64,000 nucleotides of DNA from Couchioplanes azureus (GTDB taxonomy: Bacteria; Actinomycetota; Actinomycetes; Mycobacteriales; Micromonosporaceae): positions 1 to 64,000 of the forward strand of contig NZ_BMQY01000014.1 in assembly GCF_014648355.1 (NCBI RefSeq), in the 5' to 3' direction. The translations under genes were made by a program, and so were the position numbers. The notes beneath the pieces were generated by a model, which saw only the letters and a list, made by a program, of their open reading frames with translations, was not told the origin of the DNA and ran no database searches. Below, one piece after another: positions 59,575 to 64,000 of this stretch. Position 1 is the first letter of the stretch. Every line of letters begins with the position of its first letter.

Positions 59575-62055
59575 GTGCACAGGGTGGTGCGGCGAACGCT
59601 GGGTTGTGTCCTGGCGGTCTCGCTGGCGATGGTGGCCATGGCGGCGGCAGCGTCACCGGACTCGCCGGCCGATGACGGCGGGATCGCCGCCGGCGAGCTG
59701 ACCGCGATGTTCCAGCGGTACGGCGACACCTCCGGCACCTGGCTCGGCGCCGACCGGACGGCCTCGGTGCCGCTGCCGGACGACCGGACCCTCTGGCTCT
59801 TCTCGGACACGTTCCTCGGGAGTCCGGGCCCGGACGGCTCCCGGCCCCGCACCTCCGCGCTGATCCACAACTCGGCGATCATCCAGACCGGTACGGAACT
59901 CGGCCCGCTGCGCGCCGGCGGTACGCCCGGGAAGCCGACCTCGCTGGTGCCCACCAAGTCGGACGACGAGTTCCACTGGGTGGGCGACGCCGCGGTCACC
60001 GGGGGTGCGGCGCAGGTGCTGGTGAACCGCTATCGGCGTACCGGGGCCGGGCCGCTGGACCACAAGCTGACCGGCACCGGGCTCGCCACCTTCGAGCTGC
60101 CCGGCCTGTCTCCGGGCACGGTCCGGGAGCTGCCGCTGGGCACCCGGATCTCGTGGGGTTCCGAGGTCATGCCGGACGGCGAGTGGACGTACGTCTACGG
60201 CACCGAGGCCGCCGGTGACATGAAGTTCGCACACCTCGCCCGGGTGCACGGCACCGACCTCACGCACTCGTGGGAGTTCTGGACCGGCTCGACGTGGTCC
60301 ACCGCGGAGACCGAGTCGGCGCGGCTGCTCAGCGGCGTCGGGACCAACTATGGCGTACGCCGGGTCGGCAGCCACTACGTCCTGGTCACCCACGAGAACA
60401 ACCTGACCTTCAGCGCGGACTTCGTGGCGTACACCGCGACGTCTCCGACGGGGCCGTTCGGCGGGCCGCACTATCTGTTCAGCGCGCCCGAAGTCCGGGC
60501 CGGGCACATCGTCTACGACGCCGACCTGCACCTCCAGCTGGCCCGCAAGGGCCGGCTGCTGATCTCTTACAACGTCAACAACCTGGACGAGACGGTCACC
60601 TACTCCGACGCCAGCATCTACCGGCCCCGGTTCGTGGAGGTCGAGTGGCCGCCGCCCGGTTCCTCGGCCCGGCGCCCGGCGGCGCCGCAGGGACTCACCG
60701 CCACCGCCGACGGTGCCGGCACCGCCGGCCTGGCCTGGCAGCCGGTGCGCGGCGACGGCATCACCTATCGGATCTACCGGCGCGACGTCACGAACGGGCA
60801 GACGCACTTCGTGCGCATGCCCGGCGAAGGACCTGGCCAGGCGACGAGTTTCCGGTCCGACTTCCTGGTGGACAGGCACGACTACGAGTTCGCGGTGACC
60901 GCCGTGTCCGGTCACCGGGAGAGCCCGCTGTCGGCCATCGCGACGATGCGGGCCACCGTGCCACCCCCGCGCGCCCCGACCGGGGTGCGTGCCGAGTCGC
61001 GACCGGACGGCCGGGTCACCGTGCACTGGGAGCCGATCCCGTTCGTGCAGCTGTTCAAGGTGTTCGCACGGGACCTCACTGCCGGACAGGTGAAGGCGGC
61101 GTCGGCCGGCGCGTACCCCGGCCTGAGCGCCACGATCGGCCCGCTGCGACACGGCCACCGGTACGACATCACCGTCGTGGCCGTCGGCGGAGGCGGCGAC
61201 AGCAAGCCGTCCCGGCCCGTACGCATCAAGCCCACCGTGGCCAAGCCCCCGGCACCCGCCCGGCCCACCGCCGAGGCGCAGTCCGACGGCTCGATCCGGC
61301 TGGTCTGGCAGCAGGTGGCGCCGGAGCTCGGCTACCGGATCTACCGCCGCGACCTGACCCGGGGCGAGACCCGGTGGGGGCCGCCGGGCCTGGCGATGGG
61401 CACCACGTTCGACTCCGGCCCGCTGATCCATGCCCACGAGTACGAGTTCGCGGTCGCGGCGGTCAACGACGGCGGGGAGGGCCCGTGGTCGCCGACGGTG
61501 ACCGCCCGGGCGGAGGTCGCCGCCCCGGACGAGGTGCCGGCGCGGCTGAAAGCCCAGGCCGGTCCCGGCCTCGCCGAGCTGACCTGGCAGTCCACCGGCT
61601 CGGCCTGGTACTGGCTGTTCCGGCGCGACGTGACCGCCGGCGAGCAAGACTTCGTCCGCGAGCAGGTCCCGGTCGAGGGCACCCGGGCGACCGTGCACAA
61701 CCTGATCGACGGCCACGTGTACGAGTTTCAGGTGGCCGGGTTCACCGCGGGCGGCGTCGGCCCCCGGTCCAAGGCGGTCAGGGTGCGCATCCCCGCGGCC
61801 ATGCCGACGTCGATCGTGGCCCGCAGTGACGCTCCCGGCGAGGCCACCGTCACCTGGCAGGAGAACCGCGGTGGGCTGATGTACCGGATCCAGCTGAGGG
61901 ATGCGAGCGCGGCCGAGGACTGGCGTACGGACCCGTTCCCGGTGTACGGCAACCGCTTCCAGACGGCCTTGCTGACCAGCGGGCACCGGTACGAGTTCCG
62001 GCTTGTGCTGCCGGACCAGTCGGTCTCGCCGATCGCCGCCACCACGGTGAAGTGA
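59575..62055 (+). CDS. Secreted protein: DUF4185/DUF5005-like propeller plus five FN3-like modules
   Basis: Predicted 826 aa. The signal peptide (VRRTLGCVLAVSLAMVAMAA) is followed by a roughly 320-residue five-bladed propeller-like domain (DRTLWLFSDTFLGSPGPDGS, FHWVGDAAVTGG, FVAYTATSPTGPF), resembling DUF4185/DUF5005 and GH43-like folds. Five FN3-type modules of about 90 residues follow, each opening with A-P-x-G/R-x-x-A and carrying a W in the C strand (LAWQPV, VHWEPI, LVWQQV, LTWQST, VTWQEN). It probably binds or processes envelope glycans outside the cell. GTG start with GGGGGC upstream. Confidence 0.75.
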   Translation: MHRVVRRTLGCVLAVSLAMVAMAAAASPDSPADDGGIAAGELTAMFQRYGDTSGTWLGADRTASVPLPDDRTLWLFSDTFLGSPGPDGSRPRTSALIHNSAIIQTGTELGPLRAGGTPGKPTSLVPTKSDDEFHWVGDAAVTGGAAQVLVNRYRRTGAGPLDHKLTGTGLATFELPGLSPGTVRELPLGTRISWGSEVMPDGEWTYVYGTEAAGDMKFAHLARVHGTDLTHSWEFWTGSTWSTAETESARLLSGVGTNYGVRRVGSHYVLVTHENNLTFSADFVAYTATSPTGPFGGPHYLFSAPEVRAGHIVYDADLHLQLARKGRLLISYNVNNLDETVTYSDASIYRPRFVEVEWPPPGSSARRPAAPQGLTATADGAGTAGLAWQPVRGDGITYRIYRRDVTNGQTHFVRMPGEGPGQATSFRSDFLVDRHDYEFAVTAVSGHRESPLSAIATMRATVPPPRAPTGVRAESRPDGRVTVHWEPIPFVQLFKVFARDLTAGQVKAASAGAYPGLSATIGPLRHGHRYDITVVAVGGGGDSKPSRPVRIKPTVAKPPAPARPTAEAQSDGSIRLVWQQVAPELGYRIYRRDLTRGETRWGPPGLAMGTTFDSGPLIHAHEYEFAVAAVNDGGEGPWSPTVTARAEVAAPDEVPARLKAQAGPGLAELTWQSTGSAWYWLFRRDVTAGEQDFVREQVPVEGTRATVHNLIDGHVYEFQVAGFTAGGVGPRSKAVRVRIPAAMPTSIVARSDAPGEATVTWQENRGGLMYRIQLRDASAAEDWRTDPFPVYGNRFQTALLTSGHRYEFRLVLPDQSVSPIAATTVK

Positions 62056-62208
62056 CGAGCGCATCAGCGAGGCGAGTCGTTGCGGGGGACCGGTTCTCTG
62101 CCCGGAGCGACGCCGGCACGCAGCCCGGTGGTGCCGAGCGGCTGCGGATCTGATGTGCGGGCGGCTGTGCTCAACCTTCAGGGTTGTAGCTGGTGCCCCG
62201 AGCCTGTG

Positions 62209-62505
62209 TCAGTGCTCGTCCCAATGATCGCCGTGTCGAACGTGCCGGTGTCCTTCGTGCAGATAGTCGGTGTGGCCCTCGTGCGGGATGGCCGGGTGGC
62301 CGCACCCGTCGCCATGGACATGCTCATGCGGCTTCGGGTGTGCGGCGTGCTCTGCCGGGCCGCACTCCTCCCAGTGGCCCTGTGTCCAGCGATGAACGTG
62401 ACCATCGTGGACATAGTCGGTGTGGTCGTTGTGTCGGAAGCCGACGTGACCGCACTCCTCACCGTGCTTGTGGTCGTGCTCAGCATGGACCTGATGCTGT
62501 GGCAT
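62209..62505 (-). CDS. Histidine-rich metal-binding protein
   Basis: Predicted 98 aa with 26 histidines and three cysteines, no signal peptide. Two related units are visible: CGHVGFRHNDHTDYVHDGHV and CGHPAIPHEGHTDYLHEGHR, each followed by H-W-x-E. The HTDYxHxGHxH pattern is found in small zinc- or nickel-handling proteins, so metal storage or delivery is inferred. GGGGCCGAGG precedes the ATG at 62505. It lies downstream of the acyl-CoA synthetase gene with a 167-nt gap; no clear Zur-type operator was recognised. Confidence 0.75.
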   Translation of the reverse strand: MPQHQVHAEHDHKHGEECGHVGFRHNDHTDYVHDGHVHRWTQGHWEECGPAEHAAHPKPHEHVHGDGCGHPAIPHEGHTDYLHEGHRHVRHGDHWDEH

Positions 62506-62672
62506 CCTCGGCCCCTTTCGGTTGTGGCCGGTTCGGCACCACCTCACCGCTCATCGTCCCTCGTCCCGCGCGAATGCTCGTTGCCCGCGGCGTAGCTTTC
62601 ACAAAGAGTTCTTATTCGGCGACACCCGCGCATGGCCTTCCGTCGCCTCCCGACCTGCACCCCTCCGGCCGG

Positions 62673-64000
<1,328 letters not shown>

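Noticed and set aside
59653..62064. 803-codon minus-strand frame opposite the FN3 protein gene
   Set aside because: No recognisable domain; the plus strand shows a signal peptide and five FN3-like modules.

Overview
The window is high-GC actinomycete DNA. Many genes look leaderless, with a TAnnnT-like -10 box 6-8 nt before the start codon. The gene content (Acg-type nitroreductases, a DevS-like kinase, an AftD-type arabinofuranosyltransferase locus, an AfsR/SARP regulator, a penicillin-acylase family protein) suggests a filamentous actinomycete, probably Micromonosporaceae (Actinoplanes or a relative). The genus is inferred from gene content only.

Region 1 (1-3.6 kb): the tail of a secreted CAP-type protein with a strong terminator, then a secreted clan GH-A glycosidase and a small membrane protein. 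Two nearly identical 14-bp palindromes flank the glycosidase gene. Region 2 (3.7-22.5 kb): a stress/dormancy island resembling the mycobacterial DosR and Streptomyces OsdR regulons. It holds an adenylate kinase paralogue, an ArsR regulator, a Roadblock protein, a beta-carbonic anhydrase, a membrane GGDEF/EAL protein, a tandem universal stress protein (USP), two Acg-type nitroreductases, a DoxX-like protein, a flavodoxin, a DevS-like GAF histidine kinase, a CtpF-like P-type ATPase, a CBS-BON protein and a cNMP-binding protein. A 14-bp palindrome (GGGMC-N4-GKCCC) recurs before several of these genes. Between the intact genes lie decayed remnants of a USP, pyruvate phosphate dikinase, a DinB/DUF664 protein and a DevR-like response regulator, so the island has lost parts.

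Region 3 (22.6-36.6 kb): accessory genes. These are a DUF3592-like membrane protein, a GNAT, a PrsW-like protease coupled to a small secreted protein, an RsbW-like ATPase and its duplicated, truncated copy (promoter included) coupled to a STAS protein, a VOC protein with a tiny coupled ORF, and a KaiC-like ATPase followed by a histidine kinase with a pseudo-receiver. Hypothetical and secreted proteins and broken genes (DUF4913 and an unidentified one) follow. Region 4 (37-46.3 kb): an AfsR-type SARP regulator, an acyl-carrier-protein/GNAT fusion, a secreted peptidoglycan-binding protein, a fatty-acyl-AMP-ligase-like enzyme (possibly a small acyl-transfer pathway) and a secreted protein with exactly seven propeller repeats.

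Region 5 (46.3-62.1 kb): a Tat-exported penicillin-acylase family hydrolase next to a cell-envelope locus. The locus has a DUF3068 protein, acyltransferase 3, AftD-like enzyme, GT4 glycosyltransferase, DUF2613 mini-protein, polytopic membrane protein, MOP-type flippase and a secreted FN3 protein. From memory it resembles the Rv0225-Rv0228/Rv0236 neighbourhood of mycobacteria. The window ends with a histidine-rich metal-binding protein and a truncated acyl-CoA synthetase. No rRNA, tRNA, CRISPR array, intact insertion sequence or riboswitch was recognised.
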